From Stratiolaelaps scimitus (taxonomy: Eukaryota > Arthropoda > Arachnida > Mesostigmata > Laelapidae), in contig JABWDB010000001.1 in assembly GCA_019614645.1 (NCBI GenBank), positions 23,987,501-24,051,500 on the forward strand: a DNA stretch of 64,000 nucleotides, written 5' to 3'. The position numbers and the translations under genes are program-made. Below the pieces are notes generated by a model. That model did no database searches. It worked only from the letters and a program-made list of their open reading frames with translations, and was not told the origin of the DNA. This document shows, in pieces, positions 35,810 through 48,350 of the stretch; position 1 is the first letter of the stretch, and every line of letters starts with the position of its first letter.

Positions 35810-38237
35810 CCTTCGTGCGCATATACAATAGATGTACGAACACCTGCTCGGATTTGATCGGAGTCATCTCCAAGCATAGAAATATATTACCCCACCCAAT
35901 TTAGAGTTAAACACGACTTCGGGGTCACAACGTGGCAGACGTGTGGCAAAAATGTTCTCACTAGTGGAACGCAGCATCAAGCGATGACGGAACGTCATGA
36001 ACCCACCACATGTCGGAATTATTATCTAAGCAATTATTTCATGACGTGAGGATATATTGCTGCATGGCGAGGTTAGCATGACCTTGGCTCCGAGTCTAAT
36101 GCAGCAGTTGACTGACAGCATAATCAGGAACGACAGAGGAAAACAGAAGAAAAAAGAGGATACCTACTCCCCTACCTATCTCTCTCTCTCTCTCTCTCAT
36201 TGGCGCCATGGGCGTTTTCGATATGACGTCTTACTAGCCGGACCCTCACGCCCTTCGCGTTCCCACCTATGGCCACGATTGTAGCCACATGTGCTATAGG
36301 TGCAATGCACACCGAACAGGGCAAGGCACAGCGTGGCGAAGGAAGTGGATCTCACAGACAGCGGCGTAAAGAGCGATAGCAGATACGGCCCTTGGACATC
36401 GAGGATCGTCTCTAATGTTACCGAGCTGCCCGGGGAGGCGAGAAGGCCCGGGGGCCCCAAATGCTACGGATAATACACCACACATCGGAAGTGCTCGGCT
36501 GCTGTGACTCTTCCTGGAACGCATGTACACTGGAAGGTAGAAGCGGGCTGATATTTATTCACGACGTGTGTTGGAACACCACCATAGAATCGATTGAATT
36601 TATAATGAACTGGATATATACTATGGCGAGTCCTTGCGATCAAGCTGAATTGGAGATGTCTGGCGTCTGGTTGTTAAATCGCAACTCATTTGGTTTTTTG
36701 GGAATTTGGACCCTTGTTGCCTCCGCTCGAAATTTCACAGGGCACATAGGAGTCGATCACTTGAGCCCTCTCTCGGGTGACTTCTCGTAATTGGCACAAA
36801 GAAATAATTATATTTTAATTAGATATATATCTTATCACTATATATATATATATATATCTTATCACTCATACGATCATAGATTTTTACCTAATGATACTCT
36901 TGTCTACACAACGCAGCACAATGTGATATATATATATATGTGTGTGTTTGTGGTAGAGATTGTCCCTACGGCTTCGCCAAACTATTCATTGTCACGGAAT
37001 TGCGAAAATGATACCTATTTCAGCACTAGACATTTGATGTATTTTATTCCTCGAACATAGAACATCTATACTGAAGTAAAATCTCTTATCTAAACACTTC
37101 GTATAATATATCGTACAAGTATGTATATTATATGCACGCTCAGGAAAACAGTGGAGTCCTATCATAAACAGGCCTGCGAGTTTTTCTACTATAAATACGT
37201 GTTAAAAAGACGCCTGACAAACCCTCCATTGCTGTCATTGTGTAATACATGTGGTTCATATTGCTCTCTTGGGAAACCACATGACTAACTCCACCCCGTC
37301 GAGACCGATATCCGCCTGACTGTCGACATGTCGTTCTGCTTCACCTTGTGCATGTCCACCAATCAAACCGCTAAGCTCTAAGTCTACAAACGAGCAGTCA
37401 GAGTGACAAATATTTATACAGGACTGTGGCGACATGTACATGTCAACCGCTTGCGGTGAACATATACATTTGATACGACCGCATTTCAGATGAACTAACT
37501 CGATGGGATTAAATTGAAAATCACCCTTATCGGTGTTCCTAAGTGAGCCTCACATCTACTAAGCGGAAATGTATGCAGAAGCGTACAGACGAAACAAGCC
37601 ACCATAGTTGGGAACTAATTGCGTCTATAAGGATATATATATATGTATATATATATATCACTACCCTCGTTGCCAGATGCCGAATCGACACGACATGAAC
37701 TGTTGTTCATCTAAAAGCAATGACCAACAGGGACCTGCCAGGGAGAGGTGTTGGACGAAGGCATCTCTATTCGAAGAAAGCAGAGGAGGAAATTCTATGA
37801 GTTGTTTACTCTACAAACAATGCGTAGTATAATATGTGTGGGGGTATATCGACAAGCTTTCGGTTGCGTTTCCTCTGCTTCTCTAAACAGCAAACTGCCT
37901 TCGTTAATTAAATAGGTAGGTTCCATTGGAGACGGTGGCTATCACTAATTTAACGGTGTCATCTTTGCTCCTTGACGTATTTGATATGAAAGGTCTCAAT
38001 TCACTACACCAAAGCGTTCTTGCTTTCATAAGTGGCTCGATGTCTACACACCGCTAACCTACTTGTTAATGTTTATTGGGCAAGATTCAGACGCACCTCC
38101 TGGACTTTCACCGTCTCGCGCTGGAGTACTTCTTGAGTACTCTACATATAAGAATCAGATACCTCTTGTTACTGGCAAATACTGTAACTTGCTGCTGGTT
38201 CAAAACAAGACGCATCGCTTCGCACGTTTAATTTAAA

Positions 38238-38262
38238 CTATATATATATATATATATATATA
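38238..38262. repeat. (TA)n microsatellite
   Basis: Pure TA run. Confidence 0.95.
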
Positions 38263-40189
38263 GCAAAAGAGTTTGACATGCGCTTATGGACGTCCACTTA
38301 AGTTGGCAAAGGGGTATACGAAATCCTAGAAAGCGTAACAGAGCGTGTGGACATAATAAAATATATAAGCACCCACTGTAGTAACAAAAACCGCGTATAG
38401 ATAATCAACAGAAAAAGGTAAGGAGAGCGTCATGCGTGACATTCGTATTCAGCTCATCAACCACTGACAACTACCAAGATCTGCAATGCAGTTGTGCTTG
38501 AAACAACAGGATCTCCCTGTCTGGGAGTGCTTACCAGAAGATAATGGTGTATTGTGCAATGATAACTTTGATAATGATGTAGAACAGCAGACAAGGCAGA
38601 CTCAATTGAATAACGTTTTAAGAATTGCACCATAAGCAGCATTTGACCACGGTGATGTTAATATGTGATGTGGATAACAGGTGATGATATGAAATATGCA
38701 TGGCTCATTTTGTTCCCAAATCGAATGGACGACTCTCTCCTGTGTACATGGAGAAACCACTATAACGGGTGATTTCGCTGACGTCGTACCATCGGTGGTC
38801 TGTGTGCTTGCAATTTTCGTACAACTTGTCTCCTCTGCATACCGCTAGTCAATAGCATGTGTAACTGAAAGCTGCTGGAATCGGATACACATGGGAAATT
38901 GTACTTTCCGGAGTATATTGATAATATATCCCTTGAGCAATTTCCGACGAGTCGTCCTGCTTTATGTTCGCGGGCCAGTAACGATGATCGCTGGGGCCAG
39001 GTTTGCACAAGGCTAATAGAAATAGGCCCGGCGCAACGCATTCGATGCCTATGGCTATAATATATGAACGTAGGTAACTTATACATCAGACAAATATAAC
39101 AGCGAAAATGATAGAGTAGCAACAATGAAACAGTGAATATAGCATTGCGGAAATGCATTTTTCTTTTCAATTAGAATACACATACAGATATTGAACATGA
39201 ATACGTTCTTTACTGGGTATATATATTCTATTGTATGTCGCGTAAAGGGCTAGTACCGAGTATTTGTAAGAATCTACTCGTATTTGCTTAGCGGGTAGCA
39301 TGTCGATGAGATAGACTTAGCCAGCGCGTTGCAACGGCAAAACAATGAACCAAGAACGCACCACCAAATCGGAGTCGAATGTGAGATTTCAAACTGAATA
39401 AAACCATCATTCATCGCTTCGACTTACTCATCACGTTCCTATGATCTCAGTCGCCCCCTATCTTTTGTGAGTATTGTTTTTAATCTGATACCACTCAGTT
39501 GTAATGTACTACCATACGGTACCCCTGATATTCACTGTGGAATCAATTTTCGCCGAGATGCTCGGTAATCTCCCAGGAAGCGCAACTTTTCGGCATTTTC
39601 TTTCAAAAATACAACCAATTATGGAACTGCCATACGAGCTTCACAATCAGCACTATAGGTGGAAGCAGTACATAACATTGATAACTTCGATAATAGGGTA
39701 TATATATGGTACCCTTACAGGCGCAGGCGACGTTAGCATATTTTCAAAATAGGTGCCAAAGGAGCACTTTGTGTACCTGCATTAATGGTGACATGTGGCG
39801 AATGGCAATCAAGTACCCGTTGTACGAATATGCCACCTTCGTGCCTGGGTAAACCCAGCGTGGGCCGTGTAGAGTTATTGTGGACTCTGTTTATTCATTT
39901 CTGTCATCTCAGACAGGTATGAATATTGATCGTTGAACAGAGGGAAGTAGCCACTGAGCTAGGTTTCCCTTGACGAGTAGTAGACAAATTGCTGCTCGTA
40001 GGCTTACGAAACAAGTTCGCCTTGGTAAGTGTATCTTTCGGCAGACAGATATACACTACGATAACTGTCCACATGCACCTAACAATTCATCACATAGCGG
40101 ACATGTGAAATTATACAATTTGCATGGATGATAGGTGCCTCTATCCTACAGTCAAGTTGGTTCACAGACTACGAATCAATCACCATGAA

Positions 40190-40191
<2 letters not shown>

Positions 40192-40219
<28 letters not shown>
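40192..40219. repeat. (TA)n microsatellite
   Basis: Pure TA run ending in ACACATATG. Confidence 0.95.
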
Positions 40220-40225
<6 letters not shown>

Positions 40226-40417
40226 GGGCATACTCATGGAGGAAATGTTGAAACTAGGTCCACCTCGCACTTGGATAAAAAATTGCCACTTGCTCATACG
40301 TCTCCCACGATCTACTATGACTCGTGCGCGGCGTATGGCGAAATCTGCAACTCACAAGAAACTATTTTAAAGTTTGTTTATTTTCGTTATTCCAAGCTTC
40401 ACTCTTTCCCTCTGTGA

Positions 40418-40938
40418 GAACAGTACTTATGCAGCGCCAGAGTCGCACGCAGCACTGATACAGGGTTGTCCAGCTCGATCCGTTACACTCGAGTGAAATG
40501 GAACACGTGGCCGAATGCGCCTTGGGCTAATTTTCTCGCAGACGAGCGCGATCTCTCCGTTTCGCAGCCGTTCTGGGGGGAACCGGTCTCATCGGCTACG
40601 ACCCTGCAATTTGCTGAGTGCTTTGCGTTCTCACTAGTGCCACCGTTTACTCGTGGCACGTCGCAGTCGTATTTCCCCGGAGCCCTACACGATACTTCTG
40701 GTACAGGCGATGCGAAGAAAAAAACATATCCATGGAACGGTGCGACCTTGCCGACACTCCCATTGGAGTTGGGCCGACAGCGAAGTCGTAGGACGAATGA
40801 ACCGAGCATGCAATCAGACACATAATTTCTTATAACGCCAATACCGCCAAAGGAACTGACACATCCATCACATGCGCTTTGCGGCTTGATCAAGTTTATA
40901 TACAATGTCCATACTAGGTGTGATGGTCTGTGGCTCAT
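40418..40938. other. Coding-like island open on both strands
   Basis: Plus strand: about 135 codons without a stop (40418-40825), with compositionally normal protein such as KWNTWPNAPWANFLADERDL and FTRGTSQSYFPGALHD. Minus strand: a true-ATG frame of 151 codons (40938 down to 40483), including CRAPGKYDCDVPRVNGG. Both cannot be real. No domain is recognised for either. GC content is raised here, which lengthens chance frames. Listed as an island and not as a gene. Confidence 0.3.
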
Positions 40939-43900
40939 CTACAAGCATAGCTATAGTTGCAAGCCTGAATCGTAAGCCTGTGTCGCCTGAATAAGCTGTT
41001 ACTTATGTCACTCAGTATTACTGAAGACAAATATACATTTTTTGAAAGGATTCAATCATGTTCTCTAATAGGGCTTTTTCAGGTTTATGTAGGGGTTAGT
41101 TTTTATACTAATTTCGGGTGTCGCGTTTGGCGTTACCAAACCAGAATCAAACTGTTTCATTGCTGAGAACTTGAATCAAATTTATTAAATAGAAAATCAT
41201 TTCGTTGGCTAACACGGGACAGAGTAATAATCTGTCCCAACTTGCATAATGTGAAATTTTGTGTTGATTGAGTTAAGCGGCACTGACGATGATTAATGGA
41301 CGAAGAGGCTAAGGAAGAGTTTGCTAAATATTCTATTAGTGAAATTAATAATCTCCGGGCTTGGAATTAGTACAAAAAAAAGGATCTATGGAGCGCTTGT
41401 TACTTTCAGTCTGCGTGTTGCATTTTCTAAAGGATCTACCCACGAAATGTTTAAGCCAGACTAATCGATAGTGTAATTGAACCCGGCGAGAGTGCCGACA
41501 TTGAAAGTCAGATCCCGTTACATGGTGTGTGGTCATCACTACGGCACAAGTTTAGCCACGAAGGGAAATTCAAATTAGATTGGGTAGTTTCGGGCGGTCG
41601 ACTTACCGATTTTACAAATGTGAAGTTTCCTGCGCTAAGCCGACTTCTTGACGAAGTTATGGTCACTATGGAATCGCACTTCAGAGTGCGTTTGAATTGG
41701 CGAGCTTAAACGAGGGCAGGGAAAAAATATTCTCAAATTGAGGTACTGATTAGGTGCGGTTTCGCCTGAGCGGCCACCTTCTAACTAGTTTTGGCATTTA
41801 GCGCTGCAGAAAAAACCCATCACTTGTTGCACTCGTTAGATCTCGCCCAGGGACGCTTGCGAATTTAGGAAACAGGTTAAACCAGTGTACCTCGCACAAT
41901 TTACGCAATATACATATATAATATTGTAACGATCTGTAGTTTAGTGAATTTATTCCAAGCCTTCTACGAATGACATATACAAATATTCAATTTATAAATG
42001 TCGCAACACACATCAGCTAATCAGTAGCCGGCTATGAATTCGCATTCGTATTTCACTATATTTCTACAACATGGCACAGTAAATGAAACCGCAAACGAAG
42101 CCAAAGGTCGACAGAGGTCGGGGGCGGACTAACGAATCTCGCAACCTCACCAGCATCAGTCATTGGGCCATTGCTACATTCATGGATGTTTGTATTTAGG
42201 TGCATACTCAACCGCCTAGAAACAACGGGCACAATCAGCTTAAGTGGTCTTACCCTCTGCTGCGTATGACTTACCTTCATAAGGACTACGACGGTGGCGA
42301 CGACGGCGAAGCTGTATGATTTTCCATTAGACATTGTAGTCGAAGTAGCGCCGTCAATTGTCGCATGCAAATTGAAACACGTTCAAGCGCAGGCTTGCTT
42401 GATGTTTCCAAATCGGGAATTGAATTAACGTTCTACACGCTTGGATGGGGTAGCAAAGCTTTGCGGGATGCACCTAGATACAAGACGTCGTCACGGTATA
42501 CACATTAGAATTAGCTAATTCACTCGAGGAGTGTTAAGGTTGTACAAGGCCTCAGAGTACCACAATGTGTGCGAATCGAGCTAGACTAGACCACGACTAC
42601 GAACGACATCGTGCACAATTGCTTAAAGCTATTCGTTTCAAGGGTATTTCGCTACAGCATCTTGCTACTTATCAGTTGTGCCATCATGTGTGTGAATTCG
42701 TCTGAAGACGTTCACACTAAAAGTACTCATCAAACTGTGTGCTCATTCCCTGAAGAAGTTCGTAATCAAAGTTAGAACTCAAAGCGTGTTCTCCGCCCTA
42801 TACAACGTGTGTGTATGTGTGTGTGAGAAACGGATGGTGAGAAATCCACTTCGCGAAGTTTCAACGACGCCTGCGCAACGGTACATTGCAGCGGGCATAA
42901 TAGCGGCACACAAGAGGTAGTGAGTTATGTCGAGCACATTATCTTGAACACATAGGAGTGAGCGGGTGCATCGAAGCTATTTAATCTGGAAGCGAACGTA
43001 ATGTGGAAAGGTTGTCGAGAATCATTTCGCTTCTTCTTCTCTGCCGACTTGAGTAATAGAAATTCTGCAGGCGGGACGGGGGCCCATGTTATTTGCCCCC
43101 CCCCCCCCCCGTATCGGGCTATCAGTCGAATGCGGGCCACCCTTGAAGGGTTTCCTTCAAATGATCGAGTGACATCTTCGCCAGCCTGAGCCTGGCGATC
43201 GTGAGTATTAGCTGTGTCATAAAGTGGCGAAAGTTAGCAGCGTCAAACAATCACTTACCTAAGATAATTTCGAAGCTCGTAAACGACAGCACCCAGACTC
43301 AAGTTATTGGGACGACTTAACTCGTCGGTTCGAGAGAGCGCCGTCATTTTTGAGACGTGCATACGTTATTAGTTGAGCTATAATTGGCCTAACTTCTGTG
43401 GGTCCCATTATACAATTGCCGTCTTCGTAAGTCAGCGATTACTTTAGAAGACTAAAAGTTAGCCAGTTGTCACTGCCTACCAAGCCATGGAGAGGCGACT
43501 CGGACAGAATTTATTGCTTGATGCTTCATATAAACCTAACACTACGAGTTTGGGCTACTTTGCAAACTTATTCTCTAGCAATGTCAGGGGGTTCGCTTCT
43601 ATCTTGGAGCCACGAGATAAACAATCAGCCGTTATAAAATTGATTCTGCGCCGATGGAACTAAAAATGGCCAAGTCATTTGAAAATCGAGTCGATTCCAA
43701 GAAGTGCAAACTTCAATTTCCGTGCATATGTCCACTTGGCTTCAAATGCACTCGTGGTTTGCCCTGCTTCGGTAATAAGGCTCGTTTTATGTGCATCACA
43801 AAGCTGATCGAAAATTAGCCTCTTTCGAGGGCTGACTCATCAGTTTACGCGGACGATTTGTTTTCATGTAAAATATATATTTTTTTATTTACGAGGAAGC

Positions 43901-44302
43901 ACCGAATGCCTAGCCCACGCCTTTCCCCACGCCTCATGTAAAATATAGTCTACCTATTATATAACTAGATGTCTGCATCTCTCTTGACATGAAATAATTT
44001 TGTAACGCGTAACAACACCCAGGAGTCGTAGGCAGATAAGTGGATCACTCATCTGTCAATTGCAGATTTCTGGATGAGAGTCTATGTGAAGCCCCTAAAA
44101 CGGTATGAGCTGCCCAAGTTGAACGCCATTTCGTGCTTAATTGAGAAGTGAGCCACTTGTAGATTACCCCGTCGAAGAGGGCCGCTAGCCAATGATGAGT
44201 ATGTCACGGTTTAATCGCCACGACTGCGGCATTGGTGGGACTCACTAGTGTTCATAAGGATGCGGGTACCCCGGTTCTGGGTCAGTGTTTTTAATGTGTT
44301 GA
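40939..44302. other. Non-coding stretch, one homopolymer
   Basis: Small hairpin at about 41216-41238 (GGGACAGA/TCTGTCCC) and a 15-base C run at 43096-43110. A duplicated CATGTAAAATATA occurs near 43865 and 43934. No gene. Confidence 0.55.
43096..43110. repeat. Poly(C) run, 15 bases
   Basis: Uninterrupted C run (G run on the minus strand). Prone to slippage and sequencing error. Confidence 0.9.
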
Positions 44303-44946
44303 ATTGGTGCATAAGTAATTTACGATATTTGAAATTGTGCAATTTCACTAACACGAATGCTGTGGCTCCCACATTTGCTGTACTTTTTTAAACTCATTAT
44401 ACAGGAGACAAAGCTTTTATATTTTGTCTGGGTGCATTATTAGTTATATATATATACAATATAAAAGAGAGACAGACGATGGAGTGGTTAGACCTAGGAC
44501 TTCCACATCGACATGCAAGATTTAGCGAGATCACAAGGGAGTGCTCTATTATCAACTGTTAATACCTGGTGAACCGTCAATACAGACACAAAACAGCCCA
44601 GCAATCTAAGCCGTAAGACCGTAGAAACGACCGTAGAGGGCAAAGCATGGCCACAAGTGAAATTGCTCCATAACAACGCTGGGGCCCATGTTGCTTTGAC
44701 GATCCGCCATAGTACAACGATCTCGGCTCGGAAGATCTGCCACACGTGGCGCATAGCCTAGGTGTTTCTCCATTAAATTACCACATATTCAGATCCATGG
44801 AGTATGGCCTGCCTGGGAAACGCTTCAAGACGGAAGCAGGGTCCGACATAGGCTGGATCGCCTTCCACAATGAGATGGGTTTCCGCAGCGAGATTCACAT
44901 GCTGCCTCATAGATGGGCGAACGTCCAAAAACCCGAGGGAAACTAA
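44303..44946 (+). pseudogene. Degenerate mariner transposase, 5'-deleted
   Basis: Second, distinct mariner. The left end at about 44304 reads TTGGTGCATAAGTAATTTAC, a typical mariner terminal repeat. The coding remnant runs from about 44530 (LYYQLLIPGEPS, matching the conserved region before the second catalytic motif), through LLHNNAGAHVA at about 44665-44697, to the C-terminus SPLNYHIFRSMEYGLPGKRF and MLPHRWANV, with a stop at 44946. Nearly all of the N-terminal half is missing and frame changes occur. At the two visible catalytic sites Asp is replaced by Asn (HNNA where Asp-Asn-Ala is usual, SPLNYH where Ser-Asp-Tyr is usual), so activity is lost. A matching right terminal repeat was not found. 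Confidence 0.85.
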
Positions 44947-45777
44947 ACTCATTTAAACCCTTTCAAAGGATGCGACAATACAAATTGAGTAAAAAAGCGG
45001 GAATAACAATAACATATTAGTATCTGAGTTTATATAATAGTATCAGCTTTAACAGCGAGAACACCCGTAGAGTCTCTACCCGTAATTTACTCTAAACTGG
45101 TCGCCCCACCACAATATGGGCATTATTATTGGCTATTTATTTGTATTGACACGTCTTAGTCCTTAAAAACGAGAAATAACGTTCATGAAATATATACGCC
45201 AAAATTTCAATTTGGGAGTTCATTCTCAGTGTGTCCGTTGCTCCAACTTCATTCTATGAGCGAAGGTTAACCCTATCCACAAGTGTAGTTTTATTTAATT
45301 AACTATCTCCCAAAACTGCCCCCAGCGCTGTCAATAGCGACAGGCGCAAATGTCTGTGGTGGAAGCGTATATACAATAGGAGGATATTTACGATTATGAG
45401 ACGTATTTTTTTCAGTAGCCGATAACTTTGCAATTCTACGACTGTCGGTTGAATACAGAAATAATTCATACCTTTAAACAGTTATTGATTATCTCCCAAT
45501 TGTAAATTTCAACACTAAATGAACCAACGTGCTTTCAAAAAAAGAATCCTCTTCTAACAGACAGAACATGGCGATTTGCCAAATAGGAATATCCCAAAAT
45601 GATAAGCAAATTGTGCTGGCGTCTTTCTATTGGTACATAAACGCGTATATCAGAGGTAATCGCCACTTCTAGCAAGCAAACGTTTAAAACACAGCGTGCT
45701 TTCCCCATCTCAGACTATACTATGTCCGGGCGCAGGAATGGCCAGGCGTGCCGAAGTCAAGATTCTGTACTATTGGG
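44947..45777. other. Non-coding stretch, no gene seen
   Basis: AT-rich flank of the mariner remnant without recognisable features. Confidence 0.6.
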
Positions 45778-45785
45778 TATAAATA
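45778..45785 (+). promoter_or_regulatory. Candidate TATA box
   Basis: TATAAATA, 61 bases before the first downstream ATG (45839). No strong initiator is seen at the expected distance. Confidence 0.25.
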
Positions 45786-45838
45786 AGCGCTTCTTGCACT
45801 AGCGACTTTTCGACATCGAAGAAGAAGTTTGCTCTCAA

Positions 45839-46033
45839 ATGTTCGTCACCCGTCTCAGGCAAGCCTCTCCTTTGCGTCGTGTGCTTTTGTCCTTATCACA
45901 TGGACGGAGGCTGTTTTTGCGGGCAGAAGAGCTGAACCCAGCGAGAGCGACGCTCGCTCAAACTCGGCTGAAAACGGCAGTGTCAAACCGTTGTCATTGG
46001 TTACTTGGCGAGTTGGTTCGCGGCGGTCGGTAA
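45839..46033 (+). CDS. Candidate small ORF after a TATA box
   Basis: 64 codons from the first ATG after TATAAATA. Begins MFVTRLRQASPLRRVLLSLS, basic throughout. An overlapping frame without ATG (LSFASCAFVLITWTEAVFAG) resembles a signal peptide and would need an upstream exon. No family is recognised, and both are unproven. Confidence 0.2.
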   Translation: MFVTRLRQASPLRRVLLSLSHGRRLFLRAEELNPARATLAQTRLKTAVSNRCHWLLGELVRGGR

Positions 46034-47975
46034 AACAACAACTATCCTCTGTTTCCTAGGCCCTGCCTCGCTGCTGCAGCCACCCCCTGCCATTGTACTC
46101 GCCACATAGTGCGATCCGATGTAGGTACTTCACCTCGCTGTGTATACCCCGTGTTTCAGGTCGTTCGTGTGTCGTTGTCACTTTGTGTTGAGCCTGTTCG
46201 TGCCGAGGGGCGAGGCGATGAGGAGGGGGCGGGCCTTCTCATCTCCCTTCTCAGGGGATGGCTCCCGCACTCCAGCCGAAGGACGCCCGGAGGCGTCATG
46301 CAGCTGACTGGGCTTCCCTCAACGTTCTGAGCACTCTGGACGGTCGACGTAGCTACGAGTTGATCAGCACCTGGAGCCCAAGTAGCAATCCTATCTGTCG
46401 GTTGTAATTTCTGCCGAAGTGAGCACAAGTGTAGTGTTAGTTGAATAGCGATGCTGTGGACTATACGTTCCGTCTCGTTTGCATCGTCGAAAGGAGAATA
46501 CAGGTACAAGACGTTTCGATGAAGGCGTGACGCGCGAAACTTCGAAATAACCTCACAGAGTCCAAGGGCACACCAATACCACCGTACCGCGGTACGGTAG
46601 TCAATGGAGCACATTCAGATTTAATTTTGAGGTGATGCCTTTGTTGATAGTGATTTTTCGGAATACCTTTGGATCTGTGTTCCCTGGCAACATATCATGA
46701 AATCGCTCGATTACAGTTGACAGCTAAGGTTATTCTTTACGTTAAATTATTGTAAATTGTATTCAATTTAATTGTAGTCATACTGATCACTGATCTTTCA
46801 AGCGACATTTCATTTACACCCTTCAGGCTGGCTTTTATATTCAGGGTGTGGCATATATTTTGCCACTCCCTGCTGGCGTCGTCTGTTCTATTCATATCCT
46901 CTGTTATTACTATTATTATTACTATCGTATGCTTGCCGGTGTCGAGATAACATAGAGACCCACCCGCTCGTAATCATATGACGCTCATTTCATACGCTTT
47001 TTTTAGTGCATGGCACATAGTGTTGTGTTCAGAAGGATCCTTCAGCTGTGTGGACTTCTTTGAGAACGCCAAAGTACAGATAAGGCATACATTTCCCCAT
47101 TGGAGACCCCAAGTCGTCCGCGAACTTGTTCGCGATCCGCTTTCTTCAACACGTCGTTCAGCACACACCGGACACCATAATCGCATAACGAAGAACCTAC
47201 GCATCAGAAGCTGACCTCTTTTGGCCCAATTGACAGTTAACGTTACGTGTAAAAAGAAATTGTCCCAATCCTATCATGCATTATCGGTAGTTTTTCTGAT
47301 TGCACCGATTGAGTTTATTTCCACCACAGGGCCCCACCACACGTGTGGCTTAGTCAGCGAAGCGCAATGTGTGCAAGCGGTGACTCAAGGCAATTTTAGG
47401 CACCCACGGTCTGCAGCAACATTCGTGATCAAAAGAGGTTTACAAATACATGCGGGAAGGACTCCCACGGAAGGGAACTGAACGATGGGAGTGAGGTTGC
47501 GCCATCGGCTATTACAGAACCGCACACATCTTCGCAACCGTTGCTCAAATAGTGACTGACAACCAGCGCCAATTGCGCGAGTGACCGAGGAGGATCAGCC
47601 CTCGCCCGCACTCTATAGTATTCCGGTAAACTCTGAACTCACCCGGAGGATGTTGCGAATGATTCCGCGCCGACTTGGATACTCGCTCGCAATTCCTTCT
47701 GTAATTTATTCAACGAGCTATACGCTAAGCATTGCGGATGCAGCTGGAGCGGCCTAGTAACATGGTCGTCAAGAGTTCCCCATATCAATAATGAGTTTCA
47801 GGATATTCAGATCGCTATCTCTCCAGACGACAGAGAACAGGAGTAGTAGAGGGGGACTTAACTGATCTAGCCGGGGTTAGCATAGAAATATCCATGAGTT
47901 CCAACGCCTGTAGTTCAATCCGAGTATTTTTGTCGGACGATAATATTTTTCAATTCAATTCAATTATTTCTTTAT
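46034..47975. other. GC-rich then AT-rich non-coding DNA
   Basis: 46,050-46,620 is GC-richer, with a 152-codon minus frame (46156-46614) that shows no motif. The remainder has nothing recognisable. Confidence 0.5.
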
Positions 47976-48350
47976 TGACGGAACTGCGAAATATTACAAC
48001 GCTTAAGTTCTCGTATTAAAAAATATATGATAGCTGTCATAACGGAGGACTCGATCAAGGCCCGAAATGCACGTGAAACATCAACCCGCTCCTTCGCCTG
48101 ATGTATCCAACCGAACCCGCCGTTGGGATCCTACCCTGCTCGAAGAAGTCGCTCTTTACGAGGAGGATCCGACGGCGTCCCTCCGGATTTTAAATGGTTC
48201 ATTCCTGTCAATGGACGCCACAACGATGTATTGTCCATAGTCCGCAATATCATTGCAGAAGTGTGCGATATCATTCGTAATGGGGAGGCGACTTAAGCGG
48301 TTTAGAATGTTGTATCTTGGGGATGGCTGATGATCACGTTGAAGGCGGAT
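47976..48350 (-). pseudogene. Possible frame-shifted coding remnant with poly(A) signal
   Basis: Two open minus-strand segments in adjoining frames. Upstream (about 48350 to 48156): PSPRYNILNRLSRLPITNDI, then AHFCNDIADYGQYIVVASID. Downstream (to a TAA at 47976): TPSDPPRKERLLRAG, a TAG, then GGFGWIHQAKERVDVSRAFR and a C-terminus ISQFRQ. The TAA is followed at once by AATAAA within CAATAAAG and a TTGAATTGAATTGAA tail. Short tandem tails after AATAAA are typical of LINE or retrocopy 3' ends. I do not recognise the protein. Chance frames cannot be excluded. Confidence 0.25.

Larger units (their letters stand above)
35810..40417. other. Non-coding stretch rich in (TA)n
   Basis: CT run at 36178-36199. 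TA runs at 36839-36858, 36926-36940, 37633-37659, 38238-38262 and 40192-40219. A 109-codon frame at 36461-36790 is unremarkable. A possible non-coding exon (39913-40024) is described in the findings. Confidence 0.55.
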
